DNA of 64,000 nucleotides from the NCBI RefSeq assembly GCF_000379445.1, contig NZ_KB902271.1:62001-126000 (forward strand), written 5' to 3'. The translations under genes were made by a program, and so were the position numbers. Numbering within the stretch: position 1 is the first letter of the stretch; each line of letters starts with the position of its first letter. The notes under the pieces were generated by a model, which was not told the origin of the DNA, did no database searches, and worked only from the letters and a program-made list of their open reading frames with translations. Source of the DNA: Fangia hongkongensis FSC776 = DSM 21703. GTDB lineage: Bacteria > Pseudomonadota > Gammaproteobacteria > Francisellales > Francisellaceae. Below, one piece after another: positions 44,606 to 53,635 of the stretch.

Positions 44606-47287
44606 TTAATGGTAGGCCGGATCAGTGCGATCGCTGTCAATATTGTACTGTTTCGCTGCTTTACTCAACACTGATTTAGTAATAACCCCTTCTTTGAAAA
44701 GTGCACTTAATGCCGCAAATGCAACATAGTAGCGATCTACCTCAAAGAAACGGCGAAGGTTCTCTCTTGAGTCTGATCTGCCATAACCGTCTGTCCCAAG
44801 GGTTACATAATTCTCTGGCATAAACTCACGCAACTGCTCAGTATATAACTTAATATAATCCGTAGAGACAACCACAGGACCTGTATGACCTTTTAGACAT
44901 TTTTCGATATGCGTCACTTTTGCTTTTTTCTCAGGGTTCAACAGGTTCCAGCGCGCAACTTTTCGACCATCGCGATAAAGCTCATTGGCACTTGTCATGC
45001 TCCAAATATCACTGGTAACGCCAAAGTCTTTTTCAAGCATTTCACTTGCAGCTTCAACCTCACGCAAAATAGTTCCTGAGCCCATTAGCTGTACATGTTT
45101 TTTCGCATCCGGCTTTTTCGCGCCTTTCAGCAAATAAAGGCCTTTAATAATATCTTCTTCAACCCCTTTTGGCATTGCACCATGAGCATAGTTCTCATTC
45201 ATTAATGTAATATAATAAAAGACCTGCTCTCCTTCAACATACATCCGTCTCATTCCATCCCAAAGAATAACACCTAGCTCATAGGCATAGGTTGGGTCAT
45301 AAGAGATACAAGATGGAATTAACCCTGCCTGAATATGACTATGACCATCTTCATGCTGCAAGCCTTCACCATTTAGAGTTGTACGACCTGCTGTACCACC
45401 TAGCAAGAAGCCTTTTGCATGAGAGTCACCTGCAGCCCAAGCCAGATCGCCAATTCGTTGAAAACCAAACATTGAATAGTAGATATAAAAAGGAATCATT
45501 GGCACACGATGCACGCTATAGGAAGTTGCTGCTGCAAGCCATGAGCAAAATCCACCTGCCTCATTAATCCCATCTTGGATAATCTGCCCATCTTTAGATT
45601 CTTTATAGTACATCACTTGCTTTTTATCTTCAGGGATATACTGCTGACCACGATGATTGTAGATTCCAAGCTGACGGAATAAGCCTTCCATTCCGAAAGT
45701 GCGTGACTCATCAACTGTCACAGGCACCAAACGATCTTTTAGCTCTTTATGACGCGTTAAATTAACAAACATTCTAACAAAGGCTGTTGTGGTAGAGAAT
45801 TCCCTCTCACCACTTGACTCTAAAAATGCTTTAGCAAAATCAGTATAACTTGGAATTGGCAAAGCTTCATTGTTTTCAAAGCGCGCAGGAGCATAACCAC
45901 CTAGATCTTGGCGTTTTTGATGTAGATAGCTATCTTCTTTTGAGCCTTCTTCAAAACGAATCAGCTTCATTTCTTCCACTTCTTGATCCGTTGCTGGCAC
46001 ATCAAAACGATCGCGAATATACGTTAAGGCTTCGGTGTTTAACTTCTTGACATTATGCGCGATGTTTTTAGATTCGCCCCACTCACCAAGACCATAACCT
46101 TTCACTGTCAAAGGCAATATCAATGTTGGCTTACCAGTATCATTGTTTGTTGCTCTTTGATAAGCTGCATAAACTTTAATCGGATCATGACCACCTCTTA
46201 ATAAATTTTGCACATCTTCATCTGAAAAGCCACTTCCAAGTGCTTCAAGTTCAGGGTCGCCGCCAAAAATTGTCTGGCGTAAATCATTACCACCATGAGA
46301 GCGTGCAAACTGCATTTGCCCATCATTCATTTCAGCCAGACGTTTTTGTAACTTGCCATTTATATCTTTTGCGAATAGTGGCTCCCAGTTACTTCCCCAA
46401 AGCACTTTAATGACATTCCATCCAGCACCTTCAAACATAGCTGCAAATTCTTCAACAATCTTACCATTACCATCAACCAAACCATCTAAACGCTGTAAGT
46501 TACAGTTAATGACAAAAATTAAATTGTCTAAACCTTCTCTTGCAGCACGGTTAATGGCGCCCAAAGACTCAGGTTCATCCATCTCGCCATCACCACAAAA
46601 TGCCCAAACCTTGCGCTTGGAAGTATCTGCAAGTTTGCGCGCTTCAAGGTATTTCATAAAGCGTGCTTGATAGATCGCCTGTAATGGTCCAAGTCCCATT
46701 GAAACCGTTGGAAACTGCCAGTAATTTGGTTGCAAATAAGGGTGCGGATAAGAGGATAAGCCTTTCTCACCATTAAATGCTTGTTGTCTGAAATTAGTTA
46801 GCTGCTCTTCTGTCAGTCTACCTTCGAGATAAGAACGTGCATATATGACAGGTGTCGTATGACCTTGATAAAAAACCAAATCTCCAGCTTCTTGATTATT
46901 TGGCGCATTGAAAAAATGGTTAAAACCCACTTCATAAAGTGTCATGATCGAGGCACCAGAGCCAATATGTCCACCTAAAGAGCCATCTTTTTTATTGGCC
47001 TTTGCCACCATTACGGCAGCATTCCAACGATTTAGGTTTTCTATTTTCTTTTCAATTTCTAAATCACCAGGATATGCCGGCTGATCAGACGGTAAAATTG
47101 TATTCATAAAACGCACAGCCTTTGGCGCACCATAAGCACTCTCAAGACCAACTTTTCCTGCTTGGTCAAATAACTTTGTTAGCAAGAACTCCGCACGCTC
47201 TTTGCCTTCACGCTCCACTACATCCTCAAAGGCTTCCAGCCACTCTTGAGTTTCTGTAGTATCAATATCCTGAAGATACTTTGACAT
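44606..47287 (-). CDS. aceE: pyruvate dehydrogenase E1 component (homodimeric)
   Basis: AceE decarboxylates pyruvate on thiamine diphosphate and loads acetyl groups on AceF. The 893-residue protein has the homodimeric E1 layout, with HIGSGASIMTLYEVGFNHFF, the cofactor motif FCGDGEMDEPESLGAI ... NCNLQRLDG and the C-terminal transketolase part. I chose the ATG at 47287 (MSKYLQDIDT), with GGAGG 5 nt upstream; the in-frame opening at 47299 overlaps that site. A TATAAT at 47331-47336 on the same strand is a likely -10 box, with no clear -35. No PdhR-like regulator gene adjoins the operon. Confidence 0.96.
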   Translation of the reverse strand: MSKYLQDIDTTETQEWLEAFEDVVEREGKERAEFLLTKLFDQAGKVGLESAYGAPKAVRFMNTILPSDQPAYPGDLEIEKKIENLNRWNAAVMVAKANKKDGSLGGHIGSGASIMTLYEVGFNHFFNAPNNQEAGDLVFYQGHTTPVIYARSYLEGRLTEEQLTNFRQQAFNGEKGLSSYPHPYLQPNYWQFPTVSMGLGPLQAIYQARFMKYLEARKLADTSKRKVWAFCGDGEMDEPESLGAINRAAREGLDNLIFVINCNLQRLDGLVDGNGKIVEEFAAMFEGAGWNVIKVLWGSNWEPLFAKDINGKLQKRLAEMNDGQMQFARSHGGNDLRQTIFGGDPELEALGSGFSDEDVQNLLRGGHDPIKVYAAYQRATNNDTGKPTLILPLTVKGYGLGEWGESKNIAHNVKKLNTEALTYIRDRFDVPATDQEVEEMKLIRFEEGSKEDSYLHQKRQDLGGYAPARFENNEALPIPSYTDFAKAFLESSGEREFSTTTAFVRMFVNLTRHKELKDRLVPVTVDESRTFGMEGLFRQLGIYNHRGQQYIPEDKKQVMYYKESKDGQIIQDGINEAGGFCSWLAAATSYSVHRVPMIPFYIYYSMFGFQRIGDLAWAAGDSHAKGFLLGGTAGRTTLNGEGLQHEDGHSHIQAGLIPSCISYDPTYAYELGVILWDGMRRMYVEGEQVFYYITLMNENYAHGAMPKGVEEDIIKGLYLLKGAKKPDAKKHVQLMGSGTILREVEAASEMLEKDFGVTSDIWSMTSANELYRDGRKVARWNLLNPEKKAKVTHIEKCLKGHTGPVVVSTDYIKLYTEQLREFMPENYVTLGTDGYGRSDSRENLRRFFEVDRYYVAFAALSALFKEGVITKSVLSKAAKQYNIDSDRTDPAYH

Positions 47288-47505
47288 TATCGCCTCCAAT
47301 TGACGCTACTTTTGAAATAAAAACGGCTTAATTATAAACACAGAAGCTTGGAAAATACAGTACACTAGCAGCATTTTAGTTTAGAGTATCGATTAACAGC
47401 TATTTATAATGGCTGTTTTGCTTCTCGCTTCTTGAACAGATTTACTTTTTTGGTAAATTAAGCTATTTTCTGTTGCTATCGATAAAATTTAAAAACACTC
47501 TATCT

Positions 47506-48309
47506 ATGTCCTATTTTATTTATGATGCGTTCCAAGCAATTTCTGTCCACGGACAAGATGCAAAAAACTATCTTCAGGGTCAGCTAACCAATGATGTGAA
47601 TAAACTCAGCTTTGATTCACCACTACAACTAACTGCCTTATGTAACCAAAAAGGGCGTATTATCGCACTTTTTTTTCTCTATTATGTCAGTGATGACAAT
47701 TTCATTTTGACCTTACCAAAGAACCTCACTGAACAGGCGATTACGGCCTTAAGAAAATATGCCGTTTTTTCAAAGGTAAGCTTTGATGCTACTGATAACT
47801 ATCAGCTTGTATTTCAACAAGGTAATCCTCTAACATCACAGGCTCAAAATCCGCCAACCTTATATCAACATTGCATCCTTTCCAATGATGCAATAGCACA
47901 TATACAAAAAGATGCTCATCCTATAAGTTTTGAAGAGGTGATGTATCAGAATATTCTGCAAAAGCTTCCTCTTATTGATATTTTTAACAGTGAAAAGTTT
48001 TTACCCGCAGAGCTTAATTTAGATGAACTTAAAGCAGTCTCTTATGAAAAGGGATGCTTTATGGGACAAGAGATTATTGCACGCATGAAATATAGAGGGA
48101 ACCTTAAAAAATCACTGTATGCGATTTCAATTAAACCAAAACTTGAAATTACTGATGATTTATATGATATCCATGGTAAAAAAGTGGCTGATATTGTCAA
48201 CCATAGCGCTATTGAGGATACAAATTACGTTTTGGGAATATTTAATAATGCCATTACGCCAGAGAGCATCGAGCTTTCTAATGAAGGTTTAATTCGTATT
48301 CTTTCTTAA
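47506..48309 (+). CDS. ygfZ: folate-binding Fe-S cluster repair protein YgfZ
   Basis: YgfZ is a GcvT-like protein that uses folate to help keep certain Fe-S enzymes active. The 267-residue product has the diagnostic motif KGCFMGQEIIARMKYRG (K-G-C-x-x-G-Q-E) and the N-terminal YLQGQLTNDV segment. The ATG at 47506 (MSYFIYDAF) is chosen; a TTG at 47473 is in frame but unlikely. rep starts 2 bp after the stop. It diverges from aceE. Confidence 0.92.
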   Translation: MSYFIYDAFQAISVHGQDAKNYLQGQLTNDVNKLSFDSPLQLTALCNQKGRIIALFFLYYVSDDNFILTLPKNLTEQAITALRKYAVFSKVSFDATDNYQLVFQQGNPLTSQAQNPPTLYQHCILSNDAIAHIQKDAHPISFEEVMYQNILQKLPLIDIFNSEKFLPAELNLDELKAVSYEKGCFMGQEIIARMKYRGNLKKSLYAISIKPKLEITDDLYDIHGKKVADIVNHSAIEDTNYVLGIFNNAITPESIELSNEGLIRILS

Positions 48310-48311
48310 AC

Positions 48312-50312
48312 ATGATGCTAAATGAACAACAACAAAGTGCTGTGCGCTCAATTGATGGTCCTCTTTTGGTGCTTGCAGGAGCAGGAAGCGGTAAAACGCG
48401 CGTTATTACTGAGAAGATTGGCTATCTTATCAAAACCTGCGGCATAAAAGCCTCACATATTCTTGCCGTTACTTTTACCAATAAAGCGGCTAAAGAAATG
48501 AAAGAGCGCGTCCTAAGTACATTAGATAAAGATGAAAAGCGTGGTCTTCACATCTCAACTTTTCACACACTTGGGCTCACTATAATCAAAAAGCATTTCC
48601 AACTATTAGGATACAAACAAAATTTCACCTTATTTGATGAGCAAGATAGTGTCACACTGATTCATGAAATCGCCTATGAAGCCTTTCAGTCCACAAAGCA
48701 AATTGCTTATGATATTAAGCAACAAATATCGCTGTGGAAAAACAGCTTACAGCACCCCCATGAGATTCACCTTGAAGAGGCAGATAGCTCAAAAAGGCAG
48801 GCTTATGAGGTATATGTACAATATCAAAAATACTTAAAAGCCTATAATGCACTTGACTTTGATGATCTAATATTCATTCCTGTGAGCTTATTAAAACAAA
48901 ATGCTGAAGTTAGAGAGTATTGGCAAAATCGTTTCCATTATATTTTGATTGATGAGTACCAAGACACCAATGAAAGCCAGTATCAACTGTTGCAGCTTTT
49001 AACAGGGAAAAGGCAAAAATTCACAGTGGTTGGAGATGATGATCAGTCTATTTATGCTTGGCGTGGGGCAAGACCAGAGAATCTTTCCATCTTACATCAA
49101 GACTATCCAAATTTGCGTATTATTAAGCTTGAGCAAAACTACCGATCAAGCGGACGCATTTTACACACAGCCAATACCCTTATTGAGAAAAACCCCCATC
49201 TATTTACTAAGAAGCTTTGGTCTTCTCATCATTACGGCAAGGAAATACGAGTTATTCAAGCCAAAAGCGAGGATGATGAAGCACAGCGTATTGCAAGTGA
49301 TATTATTACCCACAGAATTCACCACAAAACAAGCTACAAAGATTATGCTATTCTTGTCAGGGGTAATCATCAGTCTTTTCTGCTAGAGCGCTATCTTCAA
49401 TTATATAAAATTCCTTATGAGATCAGTGGTGGCAGCTCTTTTTTTGCTAAAACTGAAATCAAAGATGCTTTGGCCTATTTTAAACTTATCATCAACCCAG
49501 AAGATGATCGGGCATTTTTGCGTATTATTAACACGCCAAGGCGCGAGATTGGCGCTGCCACATTGGAAAAATTAGGCGGATATGCAAATATGCGTGACAT
49601 TCCACTTTTTGAAGCTATTAATGACATTGCTTTGGCATCGCATGTATCACCTCAGGCCTATCAAAAGCTGCAACAATTTAGTGCTTTTATTTCACGTTAT
49701 CGCCAGAAAATAGAACAAAAAAACAACCTGCAAGAAAATCTAACCGCCCTTTTTGAAGATATCAACTATGAGACATGGCTAATTGATAATACAAGCTCTC
49801 TTGCTCAAGCACAAAGGCGATATGAGAACATTTGTGAGCTGATAGGCTGGATTTGCAATAGAGAAACAGAGACTGAGTTTGATTTTGCTCAGAGTATTAA
49901 TCGCATGCTTCTTTTAGATGTTATTGACCGAGAGGAAGAAAAAGAGAAAAATGACAAAGTGCAAATATTAACCATTCATGCTTCCAAGGGGCTTGAATAT
50001 CCTTATGTTTATCTCATTGGTTGTGAAGAAGGCATTTTACCGCATCAGCAAAGCATTGAAGATGGCACAATTGAGGAAGAAAGACGCCTTGTCTACGTTG
50101 CAATTACCCGTGCTAAGATTGAGCTAACACTCAGTTTAACCAGTACACGAAAGAAGTTTAATGAAAAAACAAATACCACACCTAGCCGTTTTCTCGCTGA
50201 ACTGCCAGAAGACGACCTTATCTGGCAAGGAAAAGCAGAATCCTCTCAGGAACAAAGAAAATCACTTGCCAAGTCGAATATTGCCCTACTTAAATCACGA
50301 TTTAACAGTTAG
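48312..50312 (+). CDS. rep: ATP-dependent DNA helicase Rep
   Basis: Rep is a 3'-5' superfamily 1 helicase that helps forks pass bound proteins. The 666-residue protein has Walker A LAGAGSGKTRVITEKI, motif II DEYQDTNESQ, motif III DDDQSIYAWRGARPEN, motif IV-type EQNYRSSGRI and the C-terminal VAITRAKIELTLS. The opening (MMLNEQQQSAVRSIDGPLLVLAGAG) and the short length favour Rep over UvrD or PcrA. It starts 2 bp after ygfZ and overlaps the convergent hexosaminidase gene by 18 bp. Confidence 0.94.
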   Translation: MMLNEQQQSAVRSIDGPLLVLAGAGSGKTRVITEKIGYLIKTCGIKASHILAVTFTNKAAKEMKERVLSTLDKDEKRGLHISTFHTLGLTIIKKHFQLLGYKQNFTLFDEQDSVTLIHEIAYEAFQSTKQIAYDIKQQISLWKNSLQHPHEIHLEEADSSKRQAYEVYVQYQKYLKAYNALDFDDLIFIPVSLLKQNAEVREYWQNRFHYILIDEYQDTNESQYQLLQLLTGKRQKFTVVGDDDQSIYAWRGARPENLSILHQDYPNLRIIKLEQNYRSSGRILHTANTLIEKNPHLFTKKLWSSHHYGKEIRVIQAKSEDDEAQRIASDIITHRIHHKTSYKDYAILVRGNHQSFLLERYLQLYKIPYEISGGSSFFAKTEIKDALAYFKLIINPEDDRAFLRIINTPRREIGAATLEKLGGYANMRDIPLFEAINDIALASHVSPQAYQKLQQFSAFISRYRQKIEQKNNLQENLTALFEDINYETWLIDNTSSLAQAQRRYENICELIGWICNRETETEFDFAQSINRMLLLDVIDREEEKEKNDKVQILTIHASKGLEYPYVYLIGCEEGILPHQQSIEDGTIEEERRLVYVAITRAKIELTLSLTSTRKKFNEKTNTTPSRFLAELPEDDLIWQGKAESSQEQRKSLAKSNIALLKSRFNS

Positions 50313-52688
50313 CTTACTCGGCACTTCTCTACTAATACCATATGGCATTCCTCTATACATAATGCCTAATGTTTTATTTAAATAACCCAAGACACCACTT
50401 TGATCTTTAATACCTAAACGCATTGCCAATGATTGCCAATTAGGTTTGCCATATTGCGTTGTTTGTGAGAAAGAAGACCACGCAGCTTCAGACAAACCCA
50501 GCATTTTAGGGAAAGCTTTATATTCTAACGAGCGCCCATTGACTATATTCTCACTCCAAAGCGTCCCTTCTAGACCAAGGATATTATTTCGATATTGCAT
50601 AGAAAACGTATCAATTGTCTTTTTTGCTATTATCGCACTACTTAAAGCGGCTTCAGTATCTAAAAAACTCCCAGCCCAGTATAAACCTGGCTCCCAAGCA
50701 TCAGGCGTATAGGTTAAATCAAAATATAAATGATCTGCATAGGCCAAGACGGTTGGATAATTATGCTCAGCTAAAACTTGTGCATGCGCAACACCAACAT
50801 TGGATGGATCCCACACCCATACATGGGCAGTTTTAGCTGAAGGCAAAGCATACGCCCCAATATCACCATAATCCATTTGCACAAACTGCTGCCAACCTGA
50901 AAGCTTGATCTTTGGGTTTGCCTTTTGTAAAGCCTTGAAAAACTGATGTGATCGGTCAAGTGCTGTCAAGCTCCCGATGCAGCTGGCATCATTTGACCAA
51001 GCATCTTTAGAAACCTCATCCCCGCCAACACTCACTTCATTTTGTGCATATACCGTTGTTTGATCCTGAAAAAGCGCCCCAATGTCCACGATAATTTTAT
51101 TTATTTTGCGCGTAAATTGTTGTGCCTGTGCCGTGGATTTCTCATATAAGCAGACAGGAATCACATCATTATAGTAACCTTGCACACTAATATATTGGCT
51201 AGCATCAAGTGGATTAATAAAAATATTCGCCATTGCATGCACTAATGCTCTTGCATGCCCTGGCAGATCAACCTCAGGAATAATTGTGATTTTATGTTGA
51301 TTTGCATAACGAATAAGTGATTTGATTTCTCTTTGTGAATAGTATGAGCCATACTTTGTTGTTGCATTTGGAAAGCGCCTTTCTAGTATATGTTTATCTT
51401 CATCAAACTGATCACGATTCGTTAGATCTAAATTTGCCTGCAAAAACATTGAGGGTGGATTTGTGCTCTTTGAATAAAATCCTCTGTATGCAGCTTTCTT
51501 AATAATCTCTCCACTTATAGAAGGCAACTCTAAACGCCATGCCTCATCATCTGAAAAATGGATATGAAGCGTGTTAAGCTTAAGCGCTGCCATCACTCTA
51601 ATAAGCTTTTTCAACTCATCCAGATTAAAGTAATGTCTTGCCACATCAACTAAAAGTCCACGGTATTTCATCTCAGGGGCATCTTGTATTTGAAAGCTTG
51701 GCAATACCCGATGATGAAGATAGATAAGCTGGCGCAAACTTTGAAGTGCATAAAAAACACCCGTATCTGTTTGCGCACTAATTGTTATTCCCTTTGCGTT
51801 CACTGACAATATATAGCCTTCAGGGTTTGGAACACGATTTTTTAAGACTTTGTTGATTTTGAGATAATAAGCAGCTTTTTTATTACTGGTCAAATCTATT
51901 TTTAAAATACGTTTGATTAAATGTCTATTTAGCTCTTGATCAAAATCATTACGATAATAAAAAGTGTGCTCTAATACTAATTGCTCTTTTGCATTATAAT
52001 GCACTAATGTTTTTGGGGAGGGAATCAAGCCTAATGCATCTATATCATCGTTATCAGAAATGGGTTGGGAATTGTGCCAATTTTGCTTTATGTGCTCCTT
52101 GGTCGCACGTGAGACCTCTTCTTGATTATATCCCCCAATATGGCTCCAGTTTTTTCTATCACCATATGCACTAAGCGGTAGATTAATAGTTTTTATTTTA
52201 CTCGTGCTGTTATCTACTATAAAAAAAGACTGCGGCATTGAGTTAATATTCTTTGGTGCCCACTGATTATTATCAACAAGCTCAATACGATAGTAATGAC
52301 CAGTTTTAAGTGGAAACTCATCCACAGGTTTAAGCACATTGGTATAACCATCACCATAAATCTCCTCCATGCCTTCTTTCACATAGACAAGCTGTGCTGT
52401 CTTTTTCGTCTGCATATCTTGGATACGCATGTTAAGATTTGGGTTAATATCTGTACCTGTCGCAGTCACGCTAAGTGCATTAAATGTTCGAGGCATGTAA
52501 AACCCAATCGACCAATTTGTTAACGCTTTAGCGCCACGCTTAACTTTGAAATCGATTAAGGTGTCAAAAGTTAGTCCATTCGATGAAGTCACCTTCGTTT
52601 GAACCTTGTAAATTTTGATGCTAGCAAAGGCGGTCATTGAACATAACAAACCTAGTACTATTAGCACCGTTCGCAAATATGCTTTCAT
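50295..52688 (-). CDS. secreted GH20 beta-N-acetylhexosaminidase (chitobiase)
   Basis: This 797-residue enzyme removes terminal N-acetylhexosamine, most likely from chitin fragments. A signal peptide (VLIVLGLLCSMTAFA) is followed by a carbohydrate-binding N-domain (SNGLTFDTLIDFKVKRGAKAL), a GH20b domain and the catalytic barrel that begins MKYRGLLVDVARHYFN. The catalytic Asp-Glu pair is Asp557-Glu558 in SVGGDEVSKDAW. The W-rich end (EGTLWSENI) completes the sugar pocket. No other chitin genes adjoin. Role in environmental glycan use or host glycan trimming is inference. Confidence 0.93.
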   Translation of the reverse strand: MKAYLRTVLIVLGLLCSMTAFASIKIYKVQTKVTSSNGLTFDTLIDFKVKRGAKALTNWSIGFYMPRTFNALSVTATGTDINPNLNMRIQDMQTKKTAQLVYVKEGMEEIYGDGYTNVLKPVDEFPLKTGHYYRIELVDNNQWAPKNINSMPQSFFIVDNSTSKIKTINLPLSAYGDRKNWSHIGGYNQEEVSRATKEHIKQNWHNSQPISDNDDIDALGLIPSPKTLVHYNAKEQLVLEHTFYYRNDFDQELNRHLIKRILKIDLTSNKKAAYYLKINKVLKNRVPNPEGYILSVNAKGITISAQTDTGVFYALQSLRQLIYLHHRVLPSFQIQDAPEMKYRGLLVDVARHYFNLDELKKLIRVMAALKLNTLHIHFSDDEAWRLELPSISGEIIKKAAYRGFYSKSTNPPSMFLQANLDLTNRDQFDEDKHILERRFPNATTKYGSYYSQREIKSLIRYANQHKITIIPEVDLPGHARALVHAMANIFINPLDASQYISVQGYYNDVIPVCLYEKSTAQAQQFTRKINKIIVDIGALFQDQTTVYAQNEVSVGGDEVSKDAWSNDASCIGSLTALDRSHQFFKALQKANPKIKLSGWQQFVQMDYGDIGAYALPSAKTAHVWVWDPSNVGVAHAQVLAEHNYPTVLAYADHLYFDLTYTPDAWEPGLYWAGSFLDTEAALSSAIIAKKTIDTFSMQYRNNILGLEGTLWSENIVNGRSLEYKAFPKMLGLSEAAWSSFSQTTQYGKPNWQSLAMRLGIKDQSGVLGYLNKTLGIMYRGMPYGISREVPSKLTVKS

Positions 52689-52795
52689 CCTACATCTCTC
52701 TACAATAAAACAATCTCAAAAGGCATTATATCCACTTATCAATCACCATAAAATTCAATATATGCGCTTTTTACTATGAGGATATTAAAAAAAAG

Positions 52796-52821
52796 TTCAC
52801 AATGTTTTAATGTTTTGTGAA
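52796..52821. repeat. inverted repeat TTCACAA-N12-TTGTGAA
   Basis: Perfect 7-bp half-sites (52796-52802 and 52815-52821) lie about 110 bp upstream of the hexosaminidase start, in the 392-bp gap between two divergent units. It is a candidate regulator site. Confidence 0.5.
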
Positions 52822-52917
52822 GCCAGCAGACTTCCAAATTGTACTAAATTGAAACGGCTGTTAAGCAAAGTTTGCTCTATTGGTAGTAGATTTTACGGCA
52901 AAACTCAGTAAAATGAA

Positions 52918-52948
52918 CGTTTGTTCTGAAAATAAAACAGTACAAACG
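52918..52948. other. hairpin element in the 392-bp gap before dsbB
   Basis: CGTTTGT (52918-52924) pairs with ACAAACG (52942-52948). Inside it, after a T-T mismatch, CTG pairs with CAG around a 9-nt A-rich loop. No T-run follows. It could be part of an RNA leader or an operator. Confidence 0.5.
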
Positions 52949-52969
52949 ATAAGTTGAGGTTAGCACTCT

Positions 52970-53029
52970 ATGAAAGAACACGATTTAATTTTAGCAATTA
53001 GTTATATGCCTATGGCGTCGAAGTCGTGA
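52970..53029 (+). CDS. possible 19-residue peptide upstream of the dsbB-RND operon
   Basis: An ATG at 52970, preceded by GAGG about 10 nt upstream, opens a 19-codon frame (MKEHDLILAISYMPMASKS) that ends at 53029 just inside the palindrome. It could be a leader peptide, an sRNA-encoded peptide or chance. Evidence is limited to the ribosome-binding site and position. Confidence 0.3.
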   Translation: MKEHDLILAISYMPMASKS

Positions 53030-53053
53030 CTTCAGGCGAATATACACTATAAT
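53020..53053 (+). promoter_or_regulatory. promoter with palindromic operator before dsbB-RND operon
   Basis: TATAAT (53048-53053) has a -35-like GTGACT (53026-53031) 16 bp upstream. The palindrome GAAGTC-GT-GACTTC (53020-53033) covers this -35 box, as expected for a repressor site. Transcription would start near 53060, shortly before dsbB. Confidence 0.6.
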
Positions 53054-53080
53054 GAAATTGCTTATTAATAACCCAGAAGA

Positions 53081-53635
53081 TTGAATACCGTGCCGATAGG
53101 ATTTGCTCATAGAAAGCTGCATTTAGCTGGTTTTGCTGTTTGCTGCATTGTTATTATTGCTATTGTTATCTTAGAGACAATGGGAGCCAAACCCTGCCCA
53201 ATGTGCCTGCTTCAACAGTTCTTTCTGCTTATTGTCACGGTGCTATCACTGATTGCACTTATTCACAAAGGCTCTGTGGGCACCACCAGAGTCTACAGCT
53301 TCTTGCTTGGCATCTTTGCACTTATTGCAGCACTTATTGCTTTAAAGCAGCTTTGGATGCAAATGCACCCTGCCACTTATGCTGGGAGCTGTCAGGCTGA
53401 TGTTGATATCTTATTTCAAAATCTGCCACTTTTTTCATTTATCCAAACTTTGTTCTCAGGCTCAGCAGATTGTGCTAATGTCGACTGGCAGCTGTTTGGA
53501 ATAAGCCTTGCTGGCTATGGATTTATTTTCTTCATAGTATTTAGTACGGTTCACTTTTATCAGTTTTTATTTTATAACTCATCTTCAAAAAATAATATTC
53601 AAAAAACCAAGGATAACCAAAGGGACAACATATGA
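53081..53635 (+). CDS. dsbB: DsbB-family disulphide bond formation protein
   Basis: DsbB re-oxidises DsbA and passes electrons to quinone. The 184-residue protein has four membrane segments, the first redox pair Cys39-Cys42 (AKPCPMCLLQQ) and the second pair Cys104 and Cys131 (YAGSCQAD ... SADCANVDW), which match the DsbB periplasmic loop pair. The start is TTG at 53081 as listed; GTG at 53090 (MPIGFAHRK) is equally likely. It overlaps the next gene by 4 bp (ATGA), so it is translationally coupled to an RND efflux pump, an uncommon neighbour for dsbB. Confidence 0.88.
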   Translation: MNTVPIGFAHRKLHLAGFAVCCIVIIAIVILETMGAKPCPMCLLQQFFLLIVTVLSLIALIHKGSVGTTRVYSFLLGIFALIAALIALKQLWMQMHPATYAGSCQADVDILFQNLPLFSFIQTLFSGSADCANVDWQLFGISLAGYGFIFFIVFSTVHFYQFLFYNSSSKNNIQKTKDNQRDNI

